DNA of 53,847 bases from JAZDIU01 sp043804635 (GTDB lineage: Bacteria; Chloroflexota; Dehalococcoidia; Dehalococcoidales; UBA2162), in contig JAZDIU010000031.1 of the NCBI GenBank assembly GCA_043804635.1, forward strand, positions 1 to 53,847. Reading direction: 5' to 3'. Positions 42,275-51,300 of this stretch are shown here, piece after piece. Under the pieces are notes generated by a model, which had not been told where the DNA came from, did not search any database, and saw only the letters and a program-made list of their open reading frames with translations. The translations under genes were made by a program, and so were the position numbers. How positions within the stretch are numbered: the first letter of the stretch is position 1; each line of letters starts with the position of its first letter.

Positions 42275-43510
42275 ATGAAAAAGCTCTCAGTCAGAGACAT
42301 CGATGTTAGCGGCAAAAGAGTTTTAGTAAGGGTCGACTTTAATGTTCCTCAAGACGAAAAAACCGGCGCAATCACTGACGATAGCCGGATACTGGCTACG
42401 CTACCCACCATCAAATTTCTTCTCGAGAGGGGCGCCAAGGTCATAATTGCGGCTCATCTTGGTAGACCGGATGGAAAAGTCGTCGATAAATACCGATTAA
42501 CTGTCGTTGCCCAACGCCTATCACAATTACTGGGCAAACAGGTTGGCATCACTATGGATTGTATTGGGTCCGAAACGGAAAAGTCCGTAGCTGTACTGAG
42601 AGCAGGTGACGTTATACTTCTGGAAAATCTCCGATTCCATTCGGCTGAAGAGAAGGATAGCCCCGTTTTTGCCCGGGCACTAGCCAGGTTGGCTGATATT
42701 TATGTTAACGACGCATTTAGTACTTCCCACCGAGCTCACGCTTCAATGGTAGGGATCACTAAGTATCTACCGGCAGTGGCTGGGCTTTGGCTTGAAAAAG
42801 AACTGGAAACGTTGGGAGGAATTCTTGAAAATCCAGCTCACCCCTTCGGTGCTCTTATCGGTGGCGGCAAGGTGAGCGATAAAATAGAAATGCTGGAAAA
42901 TCTGATGGCAAAAGTCGACTTTATGCTTATAGGTGGGGCTATGGCCGGTACTTTCCTGAAAGCCAAATCCTATGAGGTGGGGCAGTCCTTAGTTGAAACA
43001 GACCATCTGGAAACTGCCGCCAGGCTAATAGAAAAGGCGGGGAAAAACAGCGTCCGCCTCCTTCTACCTGTTGATGTAGTTGTTACCGAGAAAGTTAGTC
43101 CGCAGGCAAAAGGTAAAGTAGTATCGGTAGAAAACATTCCCCTGAAAGAAAGAATTGTCGATATCGGTCCACAAACGATGAGGAACTTTTATGAGGAATT
43201 GAGGAGATGCAAAATGGTTTTCTGGAACGGACCGATGGGTATATACGAAATAGACCAGTTTGCCGGGGGCACACGGGCGATGGCTAAATTGCTCGGCTCT
43301 CTTAAAGCAACTACTATTGTGGGAGGCGGCTCTACGGCGGAAGTCGTTACCGATATGGGACTCCTCGATACGATAGCCTTTGTTTCTACCGGAGGTGGTG
43401 CAACCTTGACCTTTCTTGGCGGGCTGAAGATGCCTGGGTTAGAAGCATTGATAGATGCAGACTCAACTCAGGCGGCTAAACTGAAAGGACTCCAGCTAAA
43501 ACAAACCTAA
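42275..43510 (+). CDS. pgk: Phosphoglycerate kinase
   Basis: This glycolytic/gluconeogenic enzyme interconverts 1,3-bisphosphoglycerate and 3-phosphoglycerate with ATP. The 411-residue protein has VRVDFNVPQ near the N-terminus, HLGRPDG, LENLRFHSAEEK, NDAFSTSHRAHAS, GGGKVSDKIEMLENL, and the C-terminal GGGSTAEVV nucleotide loop. AAGGAGG precedes the ATG. It follows dxs by 13 bp and is 3 bp ahead of apgM. Confidence 0.98.
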   Translation: MKKLSVRDIDVSGKRVLVRVDFNVPQDEKTGAITDDSRILATLPTIKFLLERGAKVIIAAHLGRPDGKVVDKYRLTVVAQRLSQLLGKQVGITMDCIGSETEKSVAVLRAGDVILLENLRFHSAEEKDSPVFARALARLADIYVNDAFSTSHRAHASMVGITKYLPAVAGLWLEKELETLGGILENPAHPFGALIGGGKVSDKIEMLENLMAKVDFMLIGGAMAGTFLKAKSYEVGQSLVETDHLETAARLIEKAGKNSVRLLLPVDVVVTEKVSPQAKGKVVSVENIPLKERIVDIGPQTMRNFYEELRRCKMVFWNGPMGIYEIDQFAGGTRAMAKLLGSLKATTIVGGGSTAEVVTDMGLLDTIAFVSTGGGATLTFLGGLKMPGLEALIDADSTQAAKLKGLQLKQT

Positions 43511-43513
43511 ATT

Positions 43514-44719
43514 ATGGATAACCTAGAGCTAATAAAGTCAGTTGCCCGGCCTTCACCTAGCAAAATCATCTTATTGGTTATTGATGGGCTAGGTGGATTA
43601 CCTGACCCGCAAACTGGCAAGACCGAGCTGGAAACAGCCAGAAAACCCAACCTCGATAAATTAGCCTCTGATGGTGTATGCGGACTTACCGACCCGGTGG
43701 CTTCGGGAATAACTCCGGGCAGCGCCCCGGGACATTTAGCCCTGTTCGGCTACGACCCCCTTGTCCATAATATTGGTCGGGGAGTACTGGAAGCAGTTGG
43801 TATAGATTTCGATTTGAAGTCGACTGATATAGCCGCCCGAGGTAACTTCTGCATTATAGACAAAAACGGGCTGATTACAGACCGCCGGGCAGGCCGTATC
43901 TCTACGGAAGACAGCGCCAAGCTTTGCCAATTACTGGATGGATTAACCATACAAAAAGTCAAATTTTTTGTTCGTCCGGTTAGAGAGCACCGCTTTGTAG
44001 TAATATTTCGCGGAGATAATCTATCTGCCGAAGTTACTGACTCCGACCCACAACACGAAGGAATGGCGCCAAAACTGATTGCCACTCTACACCCGCAAGC
44101 GGAGAAAATGGCTGACATTGTCAATCGATTCGTGGAAAAAGCTAAATCGATACTGGCTAAACGTCACCCTGCAAATATGATTCTACTCCGCGGCTTTTCT
44201 AAACGTCCTTACTTTCCTACTATGAGTGAGGTTTACAAACTCAAGCCTGCGGCTATTGCCGTTTACCCGATGTATCGCGGATTAGCCAGACTGGTGGGTA
44301 TGGATATCCTGCAAACCGGTACTACTATTGAAGACGAAATCGTTACTCTTAAGAAGAATTATACCAACTACGATTTCTTCTTCCTGCACGTAAAGGGAGC
44401 GGATGCGGCCGGTGAAGATGGTGACTTTGACCGTAAAGTGAAAGTCATTGAGCAGGTGGATAAAGCATTACCGAAGCTATTAAGCCTCAAGCCCGATGTC
44501 ATTGTGGTTACCGGCGACCATTCGACACCAGCCGTGTTAAAGAGCCACAGCTGGCATCCCGTACCGGTACTTCTTCATTCAAAATGGTGCCGCCCTGATA
44601 AAGTTAATCGGTTTTCTGAAACCGACTTTACGTCTGGGGGACTGGGCAGACTTCCAGCTACTCAACTTATGTCCCTGGCTATGGCTAATGCCTTGAAACT
44701 GGATAAATTCGGGGCTTAA
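43514..44719 (+). CDS. apgM: 2,3-bisphosphoglycerate-independent phosphoglycerate mutase, archaeal type
   Basis: This enzyme interconverts 3- and 2-phosphoglycerate. The 401-residue protein belongs to the short ApgM branch of the alkaline-phosphatase superfamily. It has the metal Asp24 in LLVIDGLGG, the phosphorylated Ser70 in TPGSAPGHLALFGYDP, HEGMAPK, and late metal ligands in VVTGDHSTPAVLKSHSWHPVPVLL. At about 400 residues it is shorter than bacterial GpmI (about 510). It is 3 bp after pgk, a natural pairing of consecutive glycolytic steps. Confidence 0.95.
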   Translation: MDNLELIKSVARPSPSKIILLVIDGLGGLPDPQTGKTELETARKPNLDKLASDGVCGLTDPVASGITPGSAPGHLALFGYDPLVHNIGRGVLEAVGIDFDLKSTDIAARGNFCIIDKNGLITDRRAGRISTEDSAKLCQLLDGLTIQKVKFFVRPVREHRFVVIFRGDNLSAEVTDSDPQHEGMAPKLIATLHPQAEKMADIVNRFVEKAKSILAKRHPANMILLRGFSKRPYFPTMSEVYKLKPAAIAVYPMYRGLARLVGMDILQTGTTIEDEIVTLKKNYTNYDFFFLHVKGADAAGEDGDFDRKVKVIEQVDKALPKLLSLKPDVIVVTGDHSTPAVLKSHSWHPVPVLLHSKWCRPDKVNRFSETDFTSGGLGRLPATQLMSLAMANALKLDKFGA

Positions 44720-44752
44720 TAGTAAACGTAACCAAAATCACCTATTTCCTCG

Positions 44753-44781
44753 TTGACTTTTCCTCAAGCCAGTGTTATCTT
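44753..44781 (+). promoter_or_regulatory. Promoter of the DapA-superfamily gene
   Basis: TTGACT (44753-44758), 17-bp spacer, TATCTT (44776-44781), with an extended TG (TGT) just ahead. Transcription would start near 44788, and AGGAGG is present before the ATG at 44816. Confidence 0.6.
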
Positions 44782-44815
44782 AACTGGGAACAAGCGATAC
44801 CTAGGAGGATAAGCA

Positions 44816-45769
44816 ATGACCAAAGAGTATCTGCCAACGGGAACAATTCCAGCTAATCTCTTACCTTTTACGGAAGACTTAGACATTGATGAAGCCGGAC
44901 TGCGGCGGCACCTCTCGTGGTTAGCGGCTGTTCCAAAGGTTACCGCCATCGTTCAGAACGGTCATGCGGCAGAGGTATCTTCTCTTGACCGGGATGAAAA
45001 GAAGCGGGTAATGGCTATTACTATGAGTGAAGTCGGTGACCGACTTCCCATTATTGCCGGAGTTGATGCAGACGGCAGTCTGGAAGCAGCTCAGCAGGCT
45101 AAAGATGCTAAAGAAGAGGGAGCCCGCGCCATCCTGGTACTGCCGCCAGTTATCTTCGGCCGCGGTGCTGAACTCCGACCCCAGACAGCCTACGCCCATT
45201 TCGCCACTATCGCCGATAAGGCGGATATACCGCTCGTAATATTCCAATATCCTATTGGCCAGGGAGGTTACACCACAGATACTTTAGTAATGTTGGCAGA
45301 GAAAATACCACAAATAGTTGGCATTAAAGACGGCAGCAGCGATATCGTTGTCTTTGAACGTAACTTGAGAGCTTTGCATTCTTTGCCTCGCAAGTTCTCT
45401 GTTCTTACCACTTATACTACAGCCCTTTATTCAACCCTGCTTCTCGGCTCCGATGGCTTGATTTCAGGTATGGGCAGCGTTGCCGCAGACTTGCAGGCAG
45501 AACTCTTTGCGACTGTACAACGAACAGATTTAAAAAAGGCACAAGAAATAAATAGCAGACTCTTTCCTATGTGCCAGGTCTTCTACAAAGCGCCCCGCCT
45601 CGATATGCATAATCGGATGAAAGAAGCTCTGGTAATGCTGGGACGTCTTGACCGGGCTGTCGTCCGGCCGCCATTAGTCCCCATTGACGACTCAGAAAGA
45701 GAGGGTATACGCCGGGCGTTAATAAAGGCGAAGTTACTGAGTGCTATACCCTCAGGAGCCAGAGTTTAG
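44816..45769 (+). CDS. DapA/NAL-superfamily aldolase of unknown substrate
   Basis: This 317-residue class-I aldolase-fold protein has the Schiff-base lysine Lys171 in VGIKDGSSD and the conserved Tyr145 in IFQYPIG. The usual GTTGE motif of DapA/NAL enzymes near residue 45 reads QNGHAAEVSSL here, so it is unlikely to be the lysine-pathway DapA. A role as a 2-keto-acid aldolase or lyase is possible. It has its own promoter and TAGGAGGATA ribosome site. Neighbouring genes are glycolytic, but this may not indicate pathway. Confidence 0.85.
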   Translation: MTKEYLPTGTIPANLLPFTEDLDIDEAGLRRHLSWLAAVPKVTAIVQNGHAAEVSSLDRDEKKRVMAITMSEVGDRLPIIAGVDADGSLEAAQQAKDAKEEGARAILVLPPVIFGRGAELRPQTAYAHFATIADKADIPLVIFQYPIGQGGYTTDTLVMLAEKIPQIVGIKDGSSDIVVFERNLRALHSLPRKFSVLTTYTTALYSTLLLGSDGLISGMGSVAADLQAELFATVQRTDLKKAQEINSRLFPMCQVFYKAPRLDMHNRMKEALVMLGRLDRAVVRPPLVPIDDSEREGIRRALIKAKLLSAIPSGARV

Positions 45770-45869
45770 TAAGGAATCCCTTATAAGAAGCGTCGACGCC
45801 TTGAATCCATATAAAACATTATATGAGCGGTCGATAATCTGAGAACTAACTATTGTAACGAGGTATGGT

Positions 45870-47144
45870 ATGACAAAGTCAATTGTTTCGATTGTCAAGG
45901 GAAACGATCCTGAGAAAATGGTCGAGGAGGCACTTTCTCTCTTAGGAGGGAGTGCCTTAATCAAGCCAGGTTCAACAATCGTCATCAAACCCAATGCCGG
46001 TCATCCATCACCACCTGAAACCGCGGGGTGCACCAGCCCGGAGATGGTTTCCGCTGTTATTAAAGTGCTGCGTAAAGCCAAGCCCAAGGAGATAATCGTT
46101 GCCGAAGCTGGAGCTATTGGATGCGATACTGTAGAGTGTTTCGAGGTAAGTGGCATAGGTAAAGCGGCGGAAAATGCCGGCGCTGACAAGGTCGTTGACA
46201 TTAAAAGGGAGAAAGACCTGATAAAAGTCCCGATCCGGGATGCGAGGTCCGATATAACCCAGATAATACTGCCTAAGTTTCTCATAGAAGCCGAGCACAT
46301 CGTAAATTTACCTATCTTTAAACCCCACGTCGCTATGGTCTACACCTGTGCCCTGAAGAACCTAAAGGGACTCGTCCAGGATAAAGTTCATTACCAGATG
46401 CACCAGACTAACCTCGCTGACGCTATGTTCGACGTATGGTCCGTTGTTAGAGCAGACCTTAACATAGTAGATATGATCCGTCCCCAGGAGGGTTTTGGTC
46501 CCCAAAACGGACTGCCGGTTGATTTTGGCTGCGTGTTAGCGAGTAAGGACCCGGTGGCGGTGGATGCCACCTGTTGCCGGATGGTTGGTCTGGATGTTGA
46601 CACTGTTTCATATTTCGGAGCAGCCCGTAAACGAAACCTCGGTAATTTCCACGAAAGAAACATAGAGATTCGCGGGAGAGCCATAAAGGAAGTGTTTAAG
46701 CCGATGTGGTTGCCATATCTGGGAGGATTCGGTCAATGGCCCGAATATGAAGTTTATGAAGAAAGTGCCTGTAGTAGTTGTCAGGGCTTAATAGCATATT
46801 CCCTGGAGAGACTGAAGGCGGAGGGTGAATACGACAAGAACGCCGGGGTTTCCATTGTTTTTGGTCGGAAGAAAGACCTCCCTAAAGTACCACCCAAGAA
46901 TCTTATCCTCGTGGGAAATTGCCTCAAAAACAAGCGGGATAAAGGCATATTTGTCGGAGGCTGCCCACCGAACGAAGGTGCTATCGTCTGGTCGATAGTC
47001 AACCGGCAAGAATGGTCACGACCGGATGTAATGAATGGAACTTATAAAAGAAACGCAGAAATGGTTGCCCAGAGTGCGAAACCTATGCTCGACCATTCAA
47101 AGAAATTAAGAGAAAAGATTATAGCCGAAAAACTTAAAAAATAA
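45870..47144 (+). CDS. DUF362 domain protein
   Basis: This 424-residue protein has the DUF362 pattern. KPGSTIVIKPNAGHP near residue 32 is followed by SPEMVSAVIKVLRKAKPKEIIVAEAG, LPIFKPHVAMVYTCALKNLKG (with the conserved Lys-Asn-Leu-Lys-Gly), and ASKDPVAVDATCCRMVGLD. The C-terminal part has a cysteine set (ACSSCQG, GNCLK, GGCPPN) that may bind a metal or cluster, although it lacks the standard two 4Fe-4S ferredoxin motifs. The biochemical role of most DUF362 proteins is unknown. GAGG precedes the ATG at 45870 at 6 bp. Confidence 0.88.
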   Translation: MTKSIVSIVKGNDPEKMVEEALSLLGGSALIKPGSTIVIKPNAGHPSPPETAGCTSPEMVSAVIKVLRKAKPKEIIVAEAGAIGCDTVECFEVSGIGKAAENAGADKVVDIKREKDLIKVPIRDARSDITQIILPKFLIEAEHIVNLPIFKPHVAMVYTCALKNLKGLVQDKVHYQMHQTNLADAMFDVWSVVRADLNIVDMIRPQEGFGPQNGLPVDFGCVLASKDPVAVDATCCRMVGLDVDTVSYFGAARKRNLGNFHERNIEIRGRAIKEVFKPMWLPYLGGFGQWPEYEVYEESACSSCQGLIAYSLERLKAEGEYDKNAGVSIVFGRKKDLPKVPPKNLILVGNCLKNKRDKGIFVGGCPPNEGAIVWSIVNRQEWSRPDVMNGTYKRNAEMVAQSAKPMLDHSKKLREKIIAEKLKK

Positions 47145-47173
47145 CCTGGACATTTTACTCTTTAGGAGAAAAA

Positions 47174-47947
47174 GTGCGGATACCTTTAATTGCCGGTAAC
47201 TGGAAAATGAATACCAAACTGAGCGAAGCTATCAGTTTGGTGAAGGAAATGTGCCCGCGATTAGACGAGATTAAAGGCGTGGAAAAAGTCATCTGCCCGC
47301 CTTTTATTTCCTTAGCGGTAGTGAAAGGCCTTATTAAAGACACCTCGACAAAACTGGGAGCACAGAACCTGTATTTCGAGGAGAAAGGTGCTTATACCGG
47401 CGAAATTTCTCCGCCAATGCTTGCCGAGCTTTGCGAGTTTGTCATAATCGGGCATTCTGAACGGAGGCAATATTTCCACGAAACTGATGACATTGTCAAC
47501 AAGAAAGTTAAAGCCACTCTTAAAGTCGGACTGAAGCCGATTTTGTGCGTCGGGGAGAGACTGGAAGAAAACGAAACAGGTAAGACGGAAGAAGTCATCA
47601 TCAGGCAGGTAAAATCGGCTTTTAATGAAGTAGAAAACCCTGACGGCTTTGTTATCGCTTACGAGCCGGTCTGGGCAATTGGCACTGGCAAAGCTGCCAC
47701 CGGCAAGCAGGCAAACGAAACCATTGCTCTTATCCGCCGGACAATCTCCGCAAAATACGGCAAAGAAATCGCTGATAATCTGCGTATTCTCTATGGCGGC
47801 TCTGTGACTGCCGATAATATCGCCGAGTTTATCAAGCAACCCGAAATAGAAGGCGGTCTAGTCGGTGGCGCCAGCCTCAAAGCTGACCAGTTCGTAAGTA
47901 TCGTTAAACAGACCGCTCAGATTAAGAGCCAACCTCAAAGCAAATGA
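47174..47947 (+). CDS. tpiA: Triosephosphate isomerase
   Basis: This enzyme interconverts dihydroxyacetone phosphate and glyceraldehyde 3-phosphate. The 257-residue protein has AGNWKMN (substrate Asn and Lys), FVIIGHSERR (catalytic His), and AYEPVWAIGTGKAA (catalytic Glu and the flexible loop), then LYGGSV and GGLVGGASL. The start is GTG (47174) with AGGAGAAAA upstream; no ATG lies before the conserved AGNWKMN. It overlaps miaA by 4 bp (ATGA). Confidence 0.98.
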   Translation: MRIPLIAGNWKMNTKLSEAISLVKEMCPRLDEIKGVEKVICPPFISLAVVKGLIKDTSTKLGAQNLYFEEKGAYTGEISPPMLAELCEFVIIGHSERRQYFHETDDIVNKKVKATLKVGLKPILCVGERLEENETGKTEEVIIRQVKSAFNEVENPDGFVIAYEPVWAIGTGKAATGKQANETIALIRRTISAKYGKEIADNLRILYGGSVTADNIAEFIKQPEIEGGLVGGASLKADQFVSIVKQTAQIKSQPQSK

Positions 47948-48861
47948 ACCGCCTAATAGCCATAGTCGGTCCCACCGGTATCGGCAAGAGTAAGCTGGCT
48001 CTTCGGCTGGCTCAAAAGTTCAACGGTGAAATCATAAATGCCGATAGCCGCCAGGTCTACCGCTATATGGATATCGGCACGGCAAAACTCAGCCCGGAAG
48101 ACTTAGCTCTCGTTCCCCACCGTTTAATCAGCATCGTGAATCCTGACGAAGAATTCAGTCTGGCTCAATATCACCAACTGGCATACCACGCTATTTCGGA
48201 TGTTCAGGAGCGAAATAAATTACCGCTTCTAGTTGGAGGTAGCGGACTGTATATCTGGACAGTGTTAGAAGGCTGGCAAATACCGCAAATCCCGCCCGAC
48301 CCAGAGTTTAGACGGAGCTTAGCTGAAAAAGTTGATACCACTGGCGTAGAGGAGCTTTACCAGGAACTCAAAAAAGTTGACTCAGAATCAGCCCAGAAAA
48401 TCGACCCCAGAAACACGCGTCGTGTAATAAGAGCTCTCGAGGTCTATAGAATTTCTGGAATACCTTTCTCCCAACTTCAACAAAAACAGCCGCCCCCTTT
48501 TGACACCCTGATTCTAGGTCTAACGATAGATAGAACTGAACTTTATCGGCGAATCGACCTGCGAGTTAATGAAATGATAAAGCAAGGTTTAGTCGAAGAA
48601 GTGAAAAAACTAGCAGATATGGGCTATGACTTTGACCTACCAGCTATGTCTGGTATCGGCTATAAACAGATTGGAATGTTTCTGAAAGGTGAGGTAACTC
48701 TGGAATCTGCCATAGCACAAATTAAATTCGAGACCCACCGCTTCGTCCGCCGCCAGTATAACTGGTTCCGTCCGAGTGATAAGCGAATCAAGTGGTTTGA
48801 TGTAAAGACTGAAGCAGAGACAGATATAATAACACTTGCTTCCGAATTTCTAGCAAAGTAA
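47944..48861 (+). CDS. miaA: tRNA dimethylallyltransferase
   Basis: This enzyme adds a dimethylallyl group to A37 of tRNAs reading UNN codons. The 305-residue protein has the P-loop GPTGIGKSKLAL at the N-terminus, INADSRQVYRYMDIGTAK, LLVGGSGLYI, and the late AMSGIGYKQIG and FETHRFVRRQYNWFR. It needs dimethylallyl diphosphate, a product of the pathway that starts with dxs in this region. It overlaps tpiA by 4 bp and ends directly against the convergent panC. Confidence 0.97.
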   Translation: MNRLIAIVGPTGIGKSKLALRLAQKFNGEIINADSRQVYRYMDIGTAKLSPEDLALVPHRLISIVNPDEEFSLAQYHQLAYHAISDVQERNKLPLLVGGSGLYIWTVLEGWQIPQIPPDPEFRRSLAEKVDTTGVEELYQELKKVDSESAQKIDPRNTRRVIRALEVYRISGIPFSQLQQKQPPPFDTLILGLTIDRTELYRRIDLRVNEMIKQGLVEEVKKLADMGYDFDLPAMSGIGYKQIGMFLKGEVTLESAIAQIKFETHRFVRRQYNWFRPSDKRIKWFDVKTEAETDIITLASEFLAK

Positions 48862-49704
48862 CTATTCCAAGATCATATTATCAATCAATCTGGGCTTACC
48901 AATTTTTACCGCTAGAGAAACTAAAGCCGCCGTTTTGATTTCTTTTAGTTCTTCCAGAGTCTCAGCGTCAGCAATACTGATATAGTCAATCTCTTCTACC
49001 AGTGGTTGTTTCTCAATCAGGTCAATCATCGACTGGCGTATGTGCCGGGCACGCTTCTCACCCTGCGACCATAACTGTCGAGCTAGCTGCAACGACTGGT
49101 AAAGGACTACCGCCGCCTTACGCTCTTCCGAATTCAGATAAACATTTCGGCTACTCATCGCTAGCCCATCCGTCTCTCGTACCGTAGGCACGATAACCAG
49201 CTCAAGATTCATATTCAGGTCAGCCACCATCTTTTTAATAACCACCACCTGCTGGGCATCTTTCTGTCCGAAGTAAGCTTTAGTCGGCTCGATGATATTG
49301 AATAGCTTATTTACAACCGTAGCCACTCCACGGAAATGACCGGGACGGATGGCACCTTCCAGTCTTTCGGTAACTTTTTCCACATCCACCCAGCTACTGA
49401 ATTTGGGAGGATACATCTCAGCGACTGAAGGCATAAAGACGATATCGGTCTTCACCGTTTCCAGCATTGCCAGGTCGCGAGGAATATCACGCGGATAACG
49501 GTCGTAATCTTCATGCGGGCCGAACTGGGTTGGATTTACAAATATGCTGACGACTGCCGAAGCGTTCTCCTCCTTTGCCTGCCTTACCAGAGTAAGATGA
49601 CCTTCGTGAAGATAGCCCATCGTCGGCACCAACCCGATAGTTCCGCCGAGTTCGTGCCTAATCCGTTTCATTTCGGCCACAGTTTCTATAACTTTCATAG
49701 CCAT
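48862..49704 (-). CDS. panC: Pantothenate synthetase (pantoate-beta-alanine ligase)
   Basis: This enzyme joins pantoate and beta-alanine with ATP, the last step of pantothenate synthesis. The 280-residue protein has VPTMGYLHEGHLTLVRQA (HIGH-type motif), SIFVNPTQFGPHEDYDRYPR, YFGQKDAQQVVVIKKM, and RETDGLAMSSRNVYL (KMSKS-like). The start was set at 49704, with ACGAGGAAAT just upstream. The open frame to 49803 would add 33 residues that precede the conserved start and cross the divergent plsY promoter. It lies apart from panB and panD on the same strand. Confidence 0.96.
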   Translation of the reverse strand: MAMKVIETVAEMKRIRHELGGTIGLVPTMGYLHEGHLTLVRQAKEENASAVVSIFVNPTQFGPHEDYDRYPRDIPRDLAMLETVKTDIVFMPSVAEMYPPKFSSWVDVEKVTERLEGAIRPGHFRGVATVVNKLFNIIEPTKAYFGQKDAQQVVVIKKMVADLNMNLELVIVPTVRETDGLAMSSRNVYLNSEERKAAVVLYQSLQLARQLWSQGEKRARHIRQSMIDLIEKQPLVEEIDYISIADAETLEELKEIKTAALVSLAVKIGKPRLIDNMILE

Positions 49705-49753
49705 ATTTCCTCGTTTAAGTATTTTTCTTTCGCAAAACAAGTAGGTCCCGCTA

Positions 49754-49782
49754 TTGACCGACTCATATTTGGCATCTATAAT
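49754..49782 (+). promoter_or_regulatory. Promoter of the plsY-like gene
   Basis: TTGACC (49754-49759), 17-bp spacer, TATAAT (49777-49782). Transcription would start near 49789, 35 nt before the ATG, and a GGAG ribosome site is present. Confidence 0.65.
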
Positions 49783-49823
49783 ATAACATAACTTGGCGAG
49801 CAAATAGCATCACCTGGAGTAAA

Positions 49824-50435
49824 ATGATTGGCGATATCACGCTAACGTTATCCCTTATTATCACCGCTTATTTACTCGGTTCTATACCTTCAGCTTATAT
49901 CGTTGGACGGTTACTGAAGGGGTTAGATATGAGAGAAGTCGGCGATGGCCGTATGGGCGCCGCCGCTACTTTGCGCCAGGTGGGATTTTGGGGAATGGTA
50001 ATGGTTGGTCTTATGGATGTGAATAAGGGCATAATAGCTGTGGTGCTGAGTCAGACATTGGGAATGCCACTCTACGTTACAGTCATTGCCGCAATTATGG
50101 CAGTTACCGGGCATAACTGGTCGGTTTTCCTCCGCTTCCAAGGAGGGAAAGGAGCACTCACCACTTATGGTGTCCTTCTCTCACTGGTGTTCTGGCAGTT
50201 CTTTATCGCATTGGGCATCGGCGGGGCAGCCTTTTATTCCACTCACAAAACGGGCTTATCCACCGGTGTTTTGCTTGGTTCTTTATCACTCATCAACTGG
50301 TTTACTGGGAGTCCAATATTAATCACTATCTTACCCCTCATTATTGCGATACCTATGATGCTAAAGCATACCTCTACGCCTAAGGTCTACGAACCAGCCG
50401 AAATCAATGAAGACTTACAGAGTAAAAAAGCATAA
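49824..50435 (+). CDS. plsY: PlsY-like glycerol-3-phosphate acyltransferase, divergent
   Basis: This 203-residue membrane protein has the PlsY layout of several helices with short cytoplasmic loops. The first motif is intact (YLLGSIPSAYIVGR, residues 17-29) and so is the third (GHNWSVFLRFQGGKGALTT, residues 96-114). The second motif, normally a G-S-G-N-x-G-A-T-N type sequence, reads GDGRMGAAATLR (40-51). Its conserved Ser, Asn and Thr-Asn are replaced, so the catalytic loop is altered. It may act on a different acyl acceptor or be a non-catalytic paralogue. It has its own promoter and is divergent from panC. Confidence 0.85.
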   Translation: MIGDITLTLSLIITAYLLGSIPSAYIVGRLLKGLDMREVGDGRMGAAATLRQVGFWGMVMVGLMDVNKGIIAVVLSQTLGMPLYVTVIAAIMAVTGHNWSVFLRFQGGKGALTTYGVLLSLVFWQFFIALGIGGAAFYSTHKTGLSTGVLLGSLSLINWFTGSPILITILPLIIAIPMMLKHTSTPKVYEPAEINEDLQSKKA

Positions 50436-50455
50436 ACTGACTTCAGCACCAAGCT

Positions 50456-51289
50456 TTACTTTGTCTTTAGCTCAGCGAGGACATTCTCATCCAAAGGGAA
50501 GCTTTGCTTTTCGGTGGGAAAGATGCCAGATTTGACCTCGTTCGAATAATCGGTAATTACTTTTTTAATAATCTCACTTAGTTTAGCGTATTGTTTAGCA
50601 TGTTTTGGAACAAAGTCAGTAAAAGAGCCTAAAATATCATTAACAACCTGGACTTGCCCGTCACAGCCCGCACCAGCGCCGATACCTATGGTCGGAATGT
50701 TTATTTTTTGCGTGATTAAAGCGGCTAAGGGCGCCGGAACCGTTTCCAGAACGATTGCAAAGACTCCGGCTTCTTCCAGTGCTCTAGCATCCTCCAGTAA
50801 CTTCATCGCCGCCTCGGCAGTCTTACCTTGAACCTTAAAACCGCCAAGTTGATGAATCGATTGAGGGGTAAGTCCAATGTGACCCATAACGGCTATGCCG
50901 CATTCGACAATCCGTTTAACTTTGTCAGCTACATTTACGCCGCCTTCCAGTTTCACTGCCTGAGCACCGCCTTCTTGAATAAAACGGCTGGCATTCTTTA
51001 GAGCTTGCTCAACGCTGAGGTGATATGTCATAAAGGGCATATCGCCAATTACCATTGCTTTTCTGGTGCCTCTGACCACGGCTTTAGTGTGATGTAGCAT
51101 TTCTTCCATAGTTACCGGAATGGTCGATTCATAGCCCAGGACAACCATTCCCAAACTATCCCCGACCAGAATTAGAGGCACACCCACTTCATCTATAATC
51201 TTAGCCGTAGAGTAATCATAAGCGGTGAGCATTACAATTTTCTCACCTCTTGGCTTCATTGCTTTTATATCGCCAATGGTAATACGCAT
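50456..51289 (-). CDS. panB: Ketopantoate hydroxymethyltransferase
   Basis: This enzyme makes ketopantoate from 2-oxoisovalerate with methylenetetrahydrofolate. The 277-residue protein has MLTAYDYSTAKIIDEVGV, LVGDSLGMVVLGYEST with the metal Asp, AVKLEGGVN, VMGHIGLTPQS, and IGIGAGAGCDGQVQVVND. It is last in the operon DUF2520-panD-panB, 11 bp after panD, with AAGAGGTGGG ahead of the ATG. Confidence 0.97.
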   Translation of the reverse strand: MRITIGDIKAMKPRGEKIVMLTAYDYSTAKIIDEVGVPLILVGDSLGMVVLGYESTIPVTMEEMLHHTKAVVRGTRKAMVIGDMPFMTYHLSVEQALKNASRFIQEGGAQAVKLEGGVNVADKVKRIVECGIAVMGHIGLTPQSIHQLGGFKVQGKTAEAAMKLLEDARALEEAGVFAIVLETVPAPLAALITQKINIPTIGIGAGAGCDGQVQVVNDILGSFTDFVPKHAKQYAKLSEIIKKVITDYSNEVKSGIFPTEKQSFPLDENVLAELKTK

Positions 51290-51300
51290 TGTCCCACCTC

